Shown: positions 1-9,999, numbered from the stretch's first letter. The stretch: 64,000 nucleotides of DNA from Rhizobium sp. G21 (GCF_014158035.1 NZ_JACFXW010000001.1:1798001-1862000); one strand, 5' to 3'. Numbers and translations are program-made. Notes: generated from the sequence alone by a model not told the origin.

Positions 1-1234
1 CAGGCGCGCCGGCGGCGTCGGCGATCTGGGTGATGCAGCCGAGATTGCCGGCAGCGATCACGTCGGGCTTGACGGCCTTGAGATTGCGGACCTTGCGCTC
101 CTTCAGCGCCGCCGAAATCTCCGGCTGTAGCATGTTGTAGGTTCCGGCCGAACCGCAGCAGAGATGGCCCTCCGCGGGATCGGCGATGGTAAACCCCGCC
201 TTACGCAGGAGCGCCTTGGGCTGCAGCGTGATCTTCTGGCCGTGCTGGAGCGAACAGGCGGCATGATAGGAGACGCGGGTTCCGCGTGTGTCGAGTTCCG
301 GCAGGTCGAGGAGTTCGAGCATCTCGGTGACGTCGCGCGCGATCGAGGCGACACGGCTCGCCTTGTCGGCATAGGCAGGGTCGGACTTCAGCATATGACC
401 GTAATCCTTGATGGTCGTACCGCAGCCCGAGCCGGTGATCACGATCGCGTCCAGTCCCTCGCCGTCCATTTCAGTGATCCAGGCGTCGATATTGCGGCGC
501 GCCGAGGCGAGAGCCGGCTCCTCATGGCCCATATGGTGGCGGAGCGAGCCACAGCACCCCTCGCCTTTCGCCAGCACGACCTCGACGCCGAAACGGGTCA
601 TCAATTCGATCGCCGCCTTGTTGATGCCGGGATCCATCACCGACTGGACGCAGCCGGTCAAAAGCGCGACCCGCTTCCGCTTCTCGCCTTCAGCTGCAAA
701 TCGTCCCGGCACCGCGTAAGGTGACGGCGCGGGAAGACGGGCGGGCGCAAGATCGAGCATCGCCCCGAACGGGCGCAGGGCCGGAACGCGCTTCATCACG
801 CCTGCGAAGGGTTTCGCGAGTTTCGCCGCCGTCATGGCGCTGCGGAACAACCGCGGCGACGGCATGACGATGGCCAGCAGCGCGCGCTGCAATCGCGTCA
901 TCAGCGGGCGCTTATAGGTTGTCTCGACATGCACGCGCGCATGGTCGATGAGATGCATGTAATCCACGCCTGACGGACAGGTGGTGGTGCAGGCGAGGCA
1001 GGAGAGGCAGCGATCGACATGGGTCGCCACCGTCTCGTCGGCCGACCGGTCATTTTCCAGCATGTCCTTGATGAGATAGATGCGTCCGCGCGGGCTGTCG
1101 AGTTCGTTGCCGAGCGTCACATAGGTCGGGCAGGTGGCGGTGCAGAAGCCGCAATGCACGCATTTGCGCAGAATCGCCTCGGCCTCGGCCGTCTTGGCAT
1201 CGGCGAGTTGGGCGAGGGAGAAATTGGTCTGCAT
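1..1234 (-). CDS. glcF: Glycolate oxidase iron-sulfur subunit GlcF (3' end cut by window edge)
   Basis: GlcF passes electrons from the flavin subunits of glycolate oxidase (glycolate to glyoxylate) to the membrane electron chain. The reading frame is open to the window edge, so the C-terminus is missing. Two CxxCxxCxxxCP clusters are visible, at Cys25/28/31/35 and Cys76/79/82/86, as expected for two 4Fe-4S centres. Further on there are two cysteine-rich CCG-type motifs (GEGCCGS and HLCCGSAG), typical of this family. The ATG at 1234 shares its A with the TGA stop of glcE (TGATG), so the two are probably translationally coupled. It is the third gene of glcD-glcE-glcF. The assignment is firm because all three subunits are present in order. 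Confidence 0.93.
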   Translation of the reverse strand, partial: MQTNFSLAQLADAKTAEAEAILRKCVHCGFCTATCPTYVTLGNELDSPRGRIYLIKDMLENDRSADETVATHVDRCLSCLACTTTCPSGVDYMHLIDHARVHVETTYKRPLMTRLQRALLAIVMPSPRLFRSAMTAAKLAKPFAGVMKRVPALRPFGAMLDLAPARLPAPSPYAVPGRFAAEGEKRKRVALLTGCVQSVMDPGINKAAIELMTRFGVEVVLAKGEGCCGSLRHHMGHEEPALASARRNIDAWITEMDGEGLDAIVITGSGCGTTIKDYGHMLKSDPAYADKASRVASIARDVTEMLELLDLPELDTRGTRVSYHAACSLQHGQKITLQPKALLRKAGFTIADPAEGHLCCGSAGTYNMLQPEISAALKERKVRNLKAVKPDVIAAGNLGCITQIADAAGAP

Positions 1235-2463
1235 CAGGCGGCCCTCGCGCTTGCGGCTGGGCCGGTCATGCGGCCGGGATTGAACAGGCCCATGGGATCG
1301 AAGCTCGCCCGCACGCGCTCGGTGAGAGCAGCGAGCGCCGGCGGCTGCGGCTCGAAGACTGGGATTGCATCTCGCTGGGCGTCTGTCGCCCGCATCAGCG
1401 TCGCATGTCCGCCGCCGAAATGCTGGATGCCGGCGCGCAGCAGTTCGGCTTCGGGCTCGGCTTCCATTCTCAGCCAGACGAGACCGCCCTGCCAATCGTA
1501 ATAACCGTCGACGCCGGTCTGCATGCGCAGCATCGACAACAGCTTTTCTCCGGCCATGGGCGCCACGGAGACTTTCCAGACCGGACGCGTCGATCCATCG
1601 GCATGGAAGGGTTTGACGTCGCGGATCTCGCGCCAGAGCGTTTCGCTCTGTTCAAGATCCAGTTCGGCTAAGGGACAGAGGCCCGCGAAAGCCGATTTCA
1701 GCTTTGCCATTCGCTCGCCGACGGAGAAAGCCAGTCCTTCAAGGCGGAACGCCACCGCCGCGCCTTCCGGAAGCGCGCCAGCCAAAAACCTGTTTTTGCA
1801 GCTTTCCGGAAGGTAAGCCGCGCCTGAAATTTCGAGCGGCAGAGCCATGGCTTTTGCCATGGCGGCGGAGGCGGCTTCGTCATCGAGGCCGGACAGAACC
1901 AGGCTTGCGCTCGTTTCAGGACGCGGCAACACTTTGAAGGTCAGTTCGGTCATCAGCCCGAGCGTGCCGAAGGAGCCGGACATCAGCTTGACGAGATCGA
2001 GGCCAGTGACATTCTTCATCACACGCCCACCGGCCTGGACGGTCTCGCCGCGGCCGTTGACCATGCGAAGGCCGAGCAGATGATCGCGCGCAGCGCCCGA
2101 CTGAAACCGCCGTGGTCCCGAGAGATTGCAAGCGAACAGGCCGCCGATGCTCGGCTCTCCCGTCGCCCCCAGAAGCGCCCGGTAATCCGGCGGCTCGAAG
2201 GCGAGCATCTGGCCTTTGTCCGCCAGCGCCGCCTCGATCTCGGCAAGCGGCGTTCCCGCCTTGGCGGTCATCACCATCTCGGCGGGATTGTAGGAGACGA
2301 TGCCGGTCATGCCGCGCATGGAGAGCGTCGCGCCCGCATGGATTCGATGGCCTATGCCGCGCTTGGTGGCGCCGCCGGTGATTTCCAGCGTCGTCTTGCC
2401 GGAGAGGCAGGCGCGGACCATCTCGACGCATTCGATTTCGTGGCGAGGGTCAAGGCGCATCAT
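1234..2463 (-). CDS. glcE: Glycolate oxidase FAD-binding subunit GlcE
   Basis: This is the second, smaller FAD-binding subunit of glycolate oxidase, about 409 residues from the chosen start. The N-terminal half carries the PCMH-type FAD fold, with the TGGATKRGIG loop near residues 30-40 and a SIGGLFACNLSGPRR segment. The C-terminus ends in FDPMGLFNPGRM, the usual close of this family. I chose the ATG at 2463 because it overlaps the glcD stop as ATGA and has AGGA about 10 bases upstream. A longer frame up to 2511 would overlap glcD by 52 bases and its extra residues look unlike the family. It lies between glcD and glcF and shares bases with both. Confidence 0.92.
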   Translation of the reverse strand: MMRLDPRHEIECVEMVRACLSGKTTLEITGGATKRGIGHRIHAGATLSMRGMTGIVSYNPAEMVMTAKAGTPLAEIEAALADKGQMLAFEPPDYRALLGATGEPSIGGLFACNLSGPRRFQSGAARDHLLGLRMVNGRGETVQAGGRVMKNVTGLDLVKLMSGSFGTLGLMTELTFKVLPRPETSASLVLSGLDDEAASAAMAKAMALPLEISGAAYLPESCKNRFLAGALPEGAAVAFRLEGLAFSVGERMAKLKSAFAGLCPLAELDLEQSETLWREIRDVKPFHADGSTRPVWKVSVAPMAGEKLLSMLRMQTGVDGYYDWQGGLVWLRMEAEPEAELLRAGIQHFGGGHATLMRATDAQRDAIPVFEPQPPALAALTERVRASFDPMGLFNPGRMTGPAASARAA

Positions 2464-3893
2464 CGCTGGCGTCCTTCGAGCGGGAACACTTTGGAGGGGT
2501 TCATCAGCCATTGCGGATCGAAGGCGTCGCGCGTGCGCATCTGCTGGATCAGATCGGCCTCGGCATATTGATGGCGCATCAGGTCGCGCTTTTCGACGCC
2601 GACGCCATGCTCGCCGGTCAGGCAGCCGCCGTGATCGACGCAGAGCCGGAGAATGTCATTGCCGGCGGCTTCGGCTTTGGCCGCCTCTTCGGGGTCGTTG
2701 ATGTTGTAGAGGATTAGCGGATGCATATTGCCGTCGCCGGCATGGAAGACATTGGCGACGCGCAGGCCGTAGCGGGCGCAGATCTCATAGGTGCCCTTGA
2801 GCACATTGGTGAGTTCCGACAGCGGCACGGTGCCGTCCATGCAGATATAGTCGGCGATGCGGCCGGTGGCGCCGAAAGCGGATTTGCGGCCTTTCCAGAT
2901 GGCGGCGGCCTCCATGGCCGACTGGCATTCCTTGACGGTCTTGACGCCGTGGCGGCGGGCTATGTCGATGATGCTTTTCAGCATGGCGTCCATCTCGGTC
3001 TCGGAGCCCTCGACCTCGACGATCAGCAGCGCCTCGACATCCATGGGATAGCCCGCCTTGGCGAAGGCTTCGCAGATTTCGATGGCCGGCTTGTCCATGA
3101 ATTCGATCGCGACGGGGATGACGCCCGCGCCGATGATGTCGGAGACGCAGGCCGTCGCCTCCTCCGCGCTCGGAAAGCCGAACAGCACAGGACGCGCCCC
3201 TTCGGGCTTGGCCAGCAGCCGCACGGTGGCTTCGGTGACGACGCCCACCTGCCCCTCCGACCCGCAGACCAGGCCGAGGAGATCCAGACCGCCGGCATCC
3301 AGCGCCTTGCCGCCGAGTTCGATGACGGTCCCGTCGAACAGCACCAGCCTGACGCCGAGAAGATTGTTGGTGGTGACGCCATATTTCAGGCAATGGGCGC
3401 CGCCGGAATTCATGCCGATATTGCCGCCGATGGTGCAGGCGAGTTGCGAACTCGGATCGGGGGCATAGAAAAAGCCGTTGCCGCCAACCGCATCGGAAAT
3501 CGACAGATTTGTGACGCCGGCCTGCACGCGGGCGCAGCGGTTGGGCAGGTCGATTTCGAGAATGCGGTTCATGCGGGTGAGCGCCACGACCACCGCATCC
3601 TGCTGTGGAATGGCGCCGCCCGACAGCGAGGTTCCCGCCCCGCGGGGCACGACCGGCACGGAATAGCGGGCGCAATATTTCATCAGCGCCGCGACATCCT
3701 CCGTCGTCCGCGGCAGGGCCACCGCGAGCGGCAGATTGCGGCAGGCGATGAAGCCGTCGGTTTCGAACGGAGTCAGCTCGCGCGGATCGGAGAGGATGCA
3801 ATCCTTGCCGATGAGATCCTTGAGATCTGCGACGATCATGTCGCGCTTGGACAGCACCGCCGTGTCAGGCGGCAGGAATGCGAGCGATGTCAT
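2460..3893 (-). CDS. glcD: Glycolate oxidase FAD-linked subunit GlcD
   Basis: This is the catalytic FAD subunit of glycolate oxidase, 477 residues, full length for the family. The PCMH FAD-binding fold includes PRGAGTSLSGG at about residues 83-93 and an IGGNIGMNSGG loop. The FAD-oxidase C-terminal domain has HAGDGNMHP and CLTGEHGVGVEKR. It is the first gene of glcDEF and is divergent from a LysR gene at 4054, leaving a 160-base shared control region. A D-lactate dehydrogenase of the same superfamily is the main alternative, but the glcE and glcF partners argue for glycolate. Confidence 0.93.
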   Translation of the reverse strand: MTSLAFLPPDTAVLSKRDMIVADLKDLIGKDCILSDPRELTPFETDGFIACRNLPLAVALPRTTEDVAALMKYCARYSVPVVPRGAGTSLSGGAIPQQDAVVVALTRMNRILEIDLPNRCARVQAGVTNLSISDAVGGNGFFYAPDPSSQLACTIGGNIGMNSGGAHCLKYGVTTNNLLGVRLVLFDGTVIELGGKALDAGGLDLLGLVCGSEGQVGVVTEATVRLLAKPEGARPVLFGFPSAEEATACVSDIIGAGVIPVAIEFMDKPAIEICEAFAKAGYPMDVEALLIVEVEGSETEMDAMLKSIIDIARRHGVKTVKECQSAMEAAAIWKGRKSAFGATGRIADYICMDGTVPLSELTNVLKGTYEICARYGLRVANVFHAGDGNMHPLILYNINDPEEAAKAEAAGNDILRLCVDHGGCLTGEHGVGVEKRDLMRHQYAEADLIQQMRTRDAFDPQWLMNPSKVFPLEGRQR

Positions 3894-4053
3894 GGTCGGA
3901 CCTCCCCTTGTTGCGCCAGTGTCCCGATCCGGCTCTGCGCGTCAACTGCTTCATCGTCGCAATCGACCAGACCATGGTCCAATCCACGACAATGCTCTCT
4001 TGCCTCAACTGGAAACAATCGGCTTAAACTATGGCCGACTTGGGGAGAAAGCG

Positions 4054-4959
4054 ATGACCAATCTCAGCGATCTCGAAATCTTCACGCGCGTCGTCGCCTC
4101 CGGCTCGATGTCGGAGGCGGCCCGTGAGCTCGGCTTGCAGACGCCGATCATTTCCAAGCGCATCAAGCGGCTGGAGGAACGGCTGGGCGCGCGCCTGTTT
4201 CACCGCACCACGCGTCAGATTTCGCTGACGGAGGCGGGAGAAGGATTTCACGAGAGGGTGCTGGCGGCGCTGGCGGGCCTCGAAGACGCGGAAGCCTTTC
4301 TCGCCGGACGGTCGAGCGCGGTGACCGGACGCCTGCGTGTTTCCGCGCCGACCTCCTTCGGCCGCATGCATATCGCGCCCTATCTTACCCGCTTCTTTTT
4401 GCTCTATCCCGATGTCGAGGTGCAACTGACGCTGACCGACGCTTTCCAGGATCTCGTCGCCGAGGGTTTCGATATCGCCATCCGCATCGGCGAATTGCCG
4501 AGTTCCAGCCTGGTGGCACGCAAGCTCGCGGCTGTCAGGCGCATCCTCTGCGCGACGCCAGACTACATCGCCGGCCACGGCGCTCCCGCGGCGATCGAGG
4601 ATCTGGAAACGCATGTCTGCATCCCCGCCCACAACAACGCCTATTGGCATCTGAGCGGACCGGATGGGCCGGTGGCGCTCAGGCCCGTCGGGCCTTTGTC
4701 AACGAACTCCAGTGAAGTGGTGCGCGAGGCGGTTCTGTCGGGCCTGGGAATCGCCTTCAGATCCACCTGGGATATCGGGCCGGATTTGCGCTCCGGCAGA
4801 CTTGTTCAGGTCTTGCCGGATTGGGAGGGATCGTCGGATGTCGGCCTCTACGCCGTCTACCCTTCTCGCCAATATCTGCCGGCCAAGGTCCGCGCCTTCA
4901 TCGATTTTCTCGCGGATCTCTACGGTCCGCAGCCCTACTGGGACAGATCCTCGCTATAG
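4054..4959 (+). CDS. LysR-family transcriptional regulator, divergent from glcDEF
   Basis: A 301-residue LysR regulator. The N-terminal winged helix-turn-helix (residues 1-60) contains the usual SMSEAARELGLQTPIISKRI-type recognition region and FHRTTRQISLTEAG wing. It is followed by a periplasmic-binding-like effector domain of the CrgA/DsdC-like LysR subgroup. The frame is open upstream, but the ATG at 4054 has GGGGAGA 6-12 bases before it and starts exactly at the HTH. The gene faces away from glcD across 160 bases, the normal arrangement for a LysR protein that controls its neighbour, so control of glycolate oxidation is a reasonable inference. The effector is not visible from sequence. Its 3' end overlaps the convergent DUF6880 gene by 25 bases. 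Confidence 0.85.
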   Translation: MTNLSDLEIFTRVVASGSMSEAARELGLQTPIISKRIKRLEERLGARLFHRTTRQISLTEAGEGFHERVLAALAGLEDAEAFLAGRSSAVTGRLRVSAPTSFGRMHIAPYLTRFFLLYPDVEVQLTLTDAFQDLVAEGFDIAIRIGELPSSSLVARKLAAVRRILCATPDYIAGHGAPAAIEDLETHVCIPAHNNAYWHLSGPDGPVALRPVGPLSTNSSEVVREAVLSGLGIAFRSTWDIGPDLRSGRLVQVLPDWEGSSDVGLYAVYPSRQYLPAKVRAFIDFLADLYGPQPYWDRSSL

Positions 4960-6364
4960 AGTCGCGCGTCGCTCAACAGCCGCCAATAGCCGTATTTGCG
5001 GGCATGCTTGGTCTCCAGCCCCTCCATGAAATCGTCATGGCTGACGATCGGCGCGTCAGGCGGAAGCTTTTCGTCGAATGCATCGAGGCTGAGCGTCCAC
5101 ATGGCGGCGTCGGCATAGGAATCCATCAGCGAACGATCGAGTACGCTGGTGATGAGCGCCCGGTAAAGCACGGTGGCGGCCAAAGGCGAGCTTTCGCCGA
5201 GCTGTTCGGCGGCCGGTTCGAGCGCGCGCTCGCGCCGCCCGTCCCAGGCGCTCCTGTGGCGCAGCACATGCTGTTCCGCCAGATCCAATCGCGGCCAGTC
5301 GAGATAGAAGCGCAGCGCCTCGTAGATGCGGTCGCTGGACGCCACGAGTTTCAAAGCCCTGTCCATCTCGTCGAATTCGTCGAAGTCGTCGAGCTTGGCG
5401 ATGTGCCGACGCAGCATGTCGGCGTCGAAGCTTTCTAGGAAGAATTTCCATCGCGCCTCGCGCGCTTCGTCCTTGCGCTTGAGGCCATCGAGAATGTCGG
5501 CTTCCAGCAGACGCAGCTCGCGCAATTGATGATTGCCGGCCACCTGATGGAATTCGCCGTCGGAATAGATCAGCCTCGGACCCTTGATGATCTTGCGCGC
5601 CCAGGTCAGCGCCTCCTCGTGGCGCTTGGCCTCATGCAGTAACAGAGCCGTGCCGTAGGGGTCCTGATAGCGCTCCGGCTTTACCGCCTCCAACCGGATA
5701 TAGCTATCGGCGTCGCGGCGAGCGCGGTAGAGTTGTTGGAGCAGGCGCGGGAGCATGAGGCCGGGCTCCTTGCCCGACATGCTCTTGAGCAGCAGTTGTT
5801 CCCAAGCGTCGGAGGCGGGACGCGACAGACCGACCAAAATGGCTTCGAATAGACCGGCGCGTTCGTGATACCGGTCTCGCTTGCGCTCCTGCTCGATCAG
5901 CGGAACCAGCGCGACCTGGTCTCTCTCTGGCAAGCCCAGCACGAGATCGCGCGCCGCCGTCTCCGCTTCCGCGATGATCTTCATCAGCCGCACGCTGTCG
6001 GACCTGAGCCGTCGCTCGATGCTGACGCGCAAACCCATGATGCGGAACATGCGTTCGGACGCCGCTCTCGGATCGAGCGCGGCGAGCTCGGATTGGACAT
6101 TGCGGATGAGGCCGGCGATCTCGACGCCGAGATCCTTGGCGCGGGCGCTGTTGATGGATGTTTTGGCCGTTTCCAGCGCCGTCAGGCGCTTGTCGATCAG
6201 CGCGGCGATCTCCTCCGGACCCGATGTGCCGGCCAGCGCCGCCTGAAGCCGCGCTTTCAGCGCCTTGTTGGAGCCCGCTTCCTCGAGAAGAATATCGACG
6301 AGTTTGTCGATGCCGAGGCTGGAAAGCCCTTTTTGTCCAGCTTCGCCTTCGCCTGTCGCGCCAT
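4935..6364 (-). CDS. DUF6880-type helical repeat protein (one frame break)
   Basis: Probable cytoplasmic protein of about 476 residues. It is rich in alpha-helical, TPR-like segments and in charged residues, and resembles the uncharacterised DUF6880 family; no catalytic motif was recognised. The main frame begins at about 6330. The ATG at 6364 (MARQAKAKLDKKG...) lies only 9 bases after the upstream DUF3422 stop, but it is one frame off. Adding one base to the run of five T at 6330-6334 (A on the coding strand) joins the two parts smoothly, giving KKGLSSLGIDKLVDIL. I therefore read it as one intact gene with a sequencing error. It probably forms an operon with the DUF3422 gene. Function unknown. 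Confidence 0.7.
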
Positions 6365-6373
6365 GCGTCTCGC

Positions 6374-7642
6374 CTATTCGTCACCGTGTTTCGATCGGAT
6401 ACGCCGCACCATGAGCCATACGGCGAGAATGGCGACGGGCGCAAACAGGCCAGTCAGCACGCTCGCATCGATGGGCACGAGATCATGCCCGAGCGCCTTG
6501 GCGACGTAACCGAAGAGGCCGACGATATAATAGGAGATGGCCGCGACCGAAAGCCCTTCGACGGTCTGCTGCAATCGCAGCTGCAATTCCGCCCGCCGGT
6601 TCATCGCCGAAAGGAGGTCTGCGTTCTGCCGCTCGAGTTCGACATCGATCCAGGAGCGCACGAGGCCGGTGGCGCGGGAGAGCTTGCGCGACAGGTTGGC
6701 CTGTCGCTCCTCGACCGACTGGCAGGTGCGCATGGCGGGCGCCAGGCGGCGTTCGAGGAAAAAGCCGAGCGTTTCGGAGCCGGGCGTGGACGTTTCGGCC
6801 AGCATGCGGATGCGTTCCTGCACGATGCCGTAATAGGCGCGCGACGCGCCGAAGCGATAAAGAGACAGCGCGGCATTGGCTTCGAGATCGGCGGCGAGCT
6901 TGGTGATTTCGCCGAGCGCGGCGTCGGAGCCCGCGCCTGCGCCGGATTTCATGGTCTGCGTGACGGCAGTCAGTCCGTCCTCGATGCGGCGGATTTCCGG
7001 CGATAAAGTCTGGGCGAGCGGCAGGCCGAGCATGGCGAGCGTGCGGTAGGTCTCTATGTCGAGAAGGCGCTGGGCGAGCGCGCCGACGCCGGCGCGGGTG
7101 AGGCCGCGATCGACCAGTAGGATCATCGTCAGGCCATCGCCGTTCTGGCGGAAATCGGTATAGATCGCCGCCTGCCCGGTCTTGACCTCGCTGTGGCAGA
7201 GGCTCGCAGGATCGAAGCTGGCGATGGCCGCATCCGTCTCCGGCCCTTCAGGACGGATTTCCAGCCGGATGCCGGAGATGAGCGAGCCGGGCGGGCGAAA
7301 GCCGTCGCCGAAAGGATGGCCGATGATGTCGCCGCCGAACTTGTCCGGCAGCGGCCCGTCCCAGAACCAAGTCGAAAATTCCGTATGCTGTTCCCAGCGC
7401 AGCGTGCCCGGCCCCCAGGGCATGGCATGGTGACGCGCGTCGCGGCCGGGCGGCGACAGCCCTCGCTGGCGGGAGAGATCGGCCATAACGGCGTGATCGA
7501 CGCCGGAACCGCCGTCCAGCATGAAGGCCAGTTGCACAATGACGCGTGGCGACGGCACGAGCACATAGGGCCGGGCGTGAATCTCGCCCAGCGCCCGCGC
7601 CCTGTCCGGCGCCTGTGGAAAGGTGAACGCCCCGCTGCCCAT
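6374..7642 (-). CDS. DUF3422 family membrane-anchored protein
   Basis: A 422-residue protein matching the DUF3422 family, whose members begin with an ExHARPY motif (here EIHARPY at about residues 20-26). The central part is long and helical with coiled-coil character. Two hydrophobic segments close to the C-terminus (around YYIVGLFGYVAKAL and LTGLFAPVAILAVWLMV) should anchor it in the inner membrane, followed by a short basic tail. Family function is unknown. The next gene downstream (DUF6880) starts 9 bases after its stop, so they are likely co-transcribed. It is divergent from the lldR regulator. Confidence 0.85.
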   Translation of the reverse strand: MGSGAFTFPQAPDRARALGEIHARPYVLVPSPRVIVQLAFMLDGGSGVDHAVMADLSRQRGLSPPGRDARHHAMPWGPGTLRWEQHTEFSTWFWDGPLPDKFGGDIIGHPFGDGFRPPGSLISGIRLEIRPEGPETDAAIASFDPASLCHSEVKTGQAAIYTDFRQNGDGLTMILLVDRGLTRAGVGALAQRLLDIETYRTLAMLGLPLAQTLSPEIRRIEDGLTAVTQTMKSGAGAGSDAALGEITKLAADLEANAALSLYRFGASRAYYGIVQERIRMLAETSTPGSETLGFFLERRLAPAMRTCQSVEERQANLSRKLSRATGLVRSWIDVELERQNADLLSAMNRRAELQLRLQQTVEGLSVAAISYYIVGLFGYVAKALGHDLVPIDASVLTGLFAPVAILAVWLMVRRIRSKHGDE

Positions 7643-7753
7643 CCCATGTCTCCCCTGTCTGGCGATCCTCCTCCGCCGTCATGCGCTTTGTCAATCGCCG
7701 GACGCCGAATGCGACAATCCGACAATCGAGCCAGCGATAATTGGATAATTTAT

Positions 7754-7769
7754 TTGACCACTTGACCAC
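7754..7769. promoter_or_regulatory. Tandem TTGACCAC repeat upstream of lldR
   Basis: Two abutting copies of TTGACCAC lie at 7754-7761 and 7762-7769, about 36 bases before the lldR start and inside the divergent lldR/DUF3422 control region. The site is a direct repeat, not the palindrome usual for FadR-type GntR regulators, but it is the clearest repeated element in this gap and a candidate operator for autoregulation of lldRD. Confidence 0.4.
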
Positions 7770-7804
7770 AGAACTGTTACCGCAAGCTCGACAAGGGAAT
7801 TGAC

Positions 7805-8617
7805 ATGCAAGACGACATCTTCAGATCGATCGATCATCGCAATACGGCCGAGGAAGCCGTGCGGCAGATCGAGCTGTTGTTGCTGGATGGCGTGCTGTCG
7901 AGCGGAGACCGGCTGCCTGGCGAACGCGAGCTTTCCGAACGCCTGGAAATCTCGCGGCCGGTGCTCCGGGAGGCCTTGAAGACACTGGAAGACCGCGGAT
8001 TGGTGGTGAGCCGCCACGGCGGCGGCACCTATGTCGCCGATCTCATCGGCCAGATCTTTTCGCCGGCCGTTTCCGAACTCATTTCCCGGCATGAACGGCC
8101 GACGCGCGACTATCTGGAATATCGGCGCATGCTGGAGGGTCAGGCGGCTGAGCTTGCGGCCAAGCGGGCGAGCGAAGCCGACAGGAGCCGCCTGACCGCC
8201 ATTCTCGAGGGCATGACGCAGGCGCGCGCCGAGGAGGATTTCCAGGCCGAGGCTGAACGCGACATCGAACTGCACCACGCCATCGGCGAAGCCGCGCACA
8301 ACATCATTCTGATGCACACACTGCGCGCCTGCTACAGGCTTCTGAGCCTCGGCATCTTCCACCATCGCCGCCTGATTTTCGATCAGGCCCCGGCGCGTGA
8401 GAAACTATTCCGCCAACACCACATGCTCGTCGACGCCATCCTCTCGGGCGATCCCGAAGCGGCGCGGGCCGCGGCGGAGGCGCATATCGATTATGTGGCT
8501 GAAACCGCCGTCGAATCCGCCCGCGCCCATGAGCGCCAGCGCATCGCAGAAATGAGAAACGTCCAGCGCGCGGCGACCAAAGCAACCACCCGCCCTGCAA
8601 AAGGAAAGACCCCATGA
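7805..8617 (+). CDS. lldR: FadR-family (GntR) transcriptional regulator of lactate oxidation
   Basis: A 270-residue GntR regulator of the FadR subfamily. The N-terminal winged helix (residues about 10-75) has GDRLPGERELSERLEISRPV and the GGGTYVA wing end. An FCD ligand domain follows, with several His and Asp residues (DIELHHAIGEAA, FRQHHMLVDAI) that bind a metal and carboxylate ligand in this family. The start has AAGGGA about 7 bases upstream. Its stop overlaps the lldD start as ATGA, so the regulator and enzyme are one transcription unit. By position and family it probably represses lldRD until L-lactate is present. Confidence 0.85.
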   Translation: MQDDIFRSIDHRNTAEEAVRQIELLLLDGVLSSGDRLPGERELSERLEISRPVLREALKTLEDRGLVVSRHGGGTYVADLIGQIFSPAVSELISRHERPTRDYLEYRRMLEGQAAELAAKRASEADRSRLTAILEGMTQARAEEDFQAEAERDIELHHAIGEAAHNIILMHTLRACYRLLSLGIFHHRRLIFDQAPAREKLFRQHHMLVDAILSGDPEAARAAAEAHIDYVAETAVESARAHERQRIAEMRNVQRAATKATTRPAKGKTP

Positions 8618-9758
8618 GCATCGACAAGGTCCTCACCATCGCCGAGATGAAGGAAAGGGCGCGGCGGCGCGTGCCAAAGATGTTTTTCGACTATGCCGAC
8701 AGCGGCGCCTGGACCGAAGGAACCTATCGCGCCAACGAAAGCGACTTCGAGAAGATCAAGCTTCGCCAGCGCGTTCTGGTGGACATGACCGGCCGATCGC
8801 TCGAAACGACCATGGCCGGGCAGGCTGCGACCATGCCGGTCGCGCTGGCTCCCACCGGGTTGACTGGCATGCAGCATGCCGACGGCGAAATGCTGGCGGC
8901 GCAGGCGGCGGAGGAATTCGGCGTGCCCTTCACGCTGTCGACCATGTCGATCTGCTCGATCGAGGATGTCGCCTCTGTGACCACCAAGCCTTTCTGGTTC
9001 CAGCTCTATGTGATGCGCGACCGCGAATTCGTCGAAAACCTGATCAACCGCGCCAAGGCGGCGAAATGCTCGGCTCTGGTGCTGACGCTGGACCTGCAGA
9101 TCCTCGGCCAACGCCACAAGGACCTACGCAACGGCCTGTCGGCGCCGCCGAAATTCACGCCCAAGCACATCTACCAGATGGCGACGCGGCCGTTATGGTG
9201 CCTGGACATGCTGAAGACACAGCGCCGCACCTTCCGCAACATCGCCGGTCACGCCAAGAATGTCTCCGACCTCTCCTCGCTGTCGGCCTGGACCGCCGAA
9301 CAGTTCGACCCTCGCCTGTCCTGGCAGGATGTCGCCTGGATCAAGGAAAAGTGGGGCGGCAAGCTGATCCTCAAGGGCATTCTGGATGAGGAAGACGCGC
9401 GCCGCCGCCGCCGATTCGGGCGCGGACGCGCTGATCGTGTCAAACCATGGCGGTCGCCAGCTCGACGGCGCCCTTTCCTCGATTTCGTGTGCTGCCGCGC
9501 ATCGTCGACGCTGTCGGCGACCGCATCGAAGTTCACATGGACGGCGGGGTCCGCTCGGGCCAAGACGTCCTGAAGGCCGTAGCCCTCGGCGCCCGGGGCG
9601 TCTATGTCGGCCGCCCCTTCCTCTACGGGCTGGGCGCAGGCGGCCGCGCCGGCGTCCGCCGGGTGCTGGATATTCTCTACAAGGAGATGGACGTGACCAT
9701 GGCGCTGTGCGGAAAAAGGAAGGTCTCGGAACTCGACAGGAGCATTCTGGCAGGCTGA
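8614..9758 (+). CDS. lldD: FMN-dependent L-lactate dehydrogenase LldD (two frame breaks)
   Basis: A membrane-associated flavoenzyme of the FMN alpha-hydroxyacid dehydrogenase family that oxidises L-lactate to pyruvate. The first frame runs from MSIDKVLTIAEMKERA through PVALAPTGLTGM and TLDLQILGQR to LKGILDEEDAR. The family sequence then continues in a second frame (AAADSGADALIVSNHGGRQLDG, with the catalytic His) and in a third (VLPRIVDAVGDRIEVHMDGG to GRPFLYG). The breaks are near 9397-9409 and 9488-9496. Removing one base at each gives 380 residues, the normal family length. The start overlaps lldR as ATGA. Both breaks look like insertions, unlike most others here, so real inactivation cannot be fully excluded. 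Confidence 0.85.
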
Positions 9759-9999
9759 AACATTTATTACAAAGGGAGCGGCCGGTTCGCGAGGCGCAGC
9801 CGAACGTCCGGCCGACGAGAGGGAACCATAATATTGCCTTTGTAGCTCCATAAGACCGGTTTCGACGTCGCAGACCGAAAAAATCTGTGAAGCAGCGTTT
9901 TCAGAACATCACTATGTCGACCTCCGTCGCCATTCCTTGAAGAATCGCTGATATAGTCTGTCGACGTCTTTATCGATTCGAGCTGGAGGTTCCCATCCG

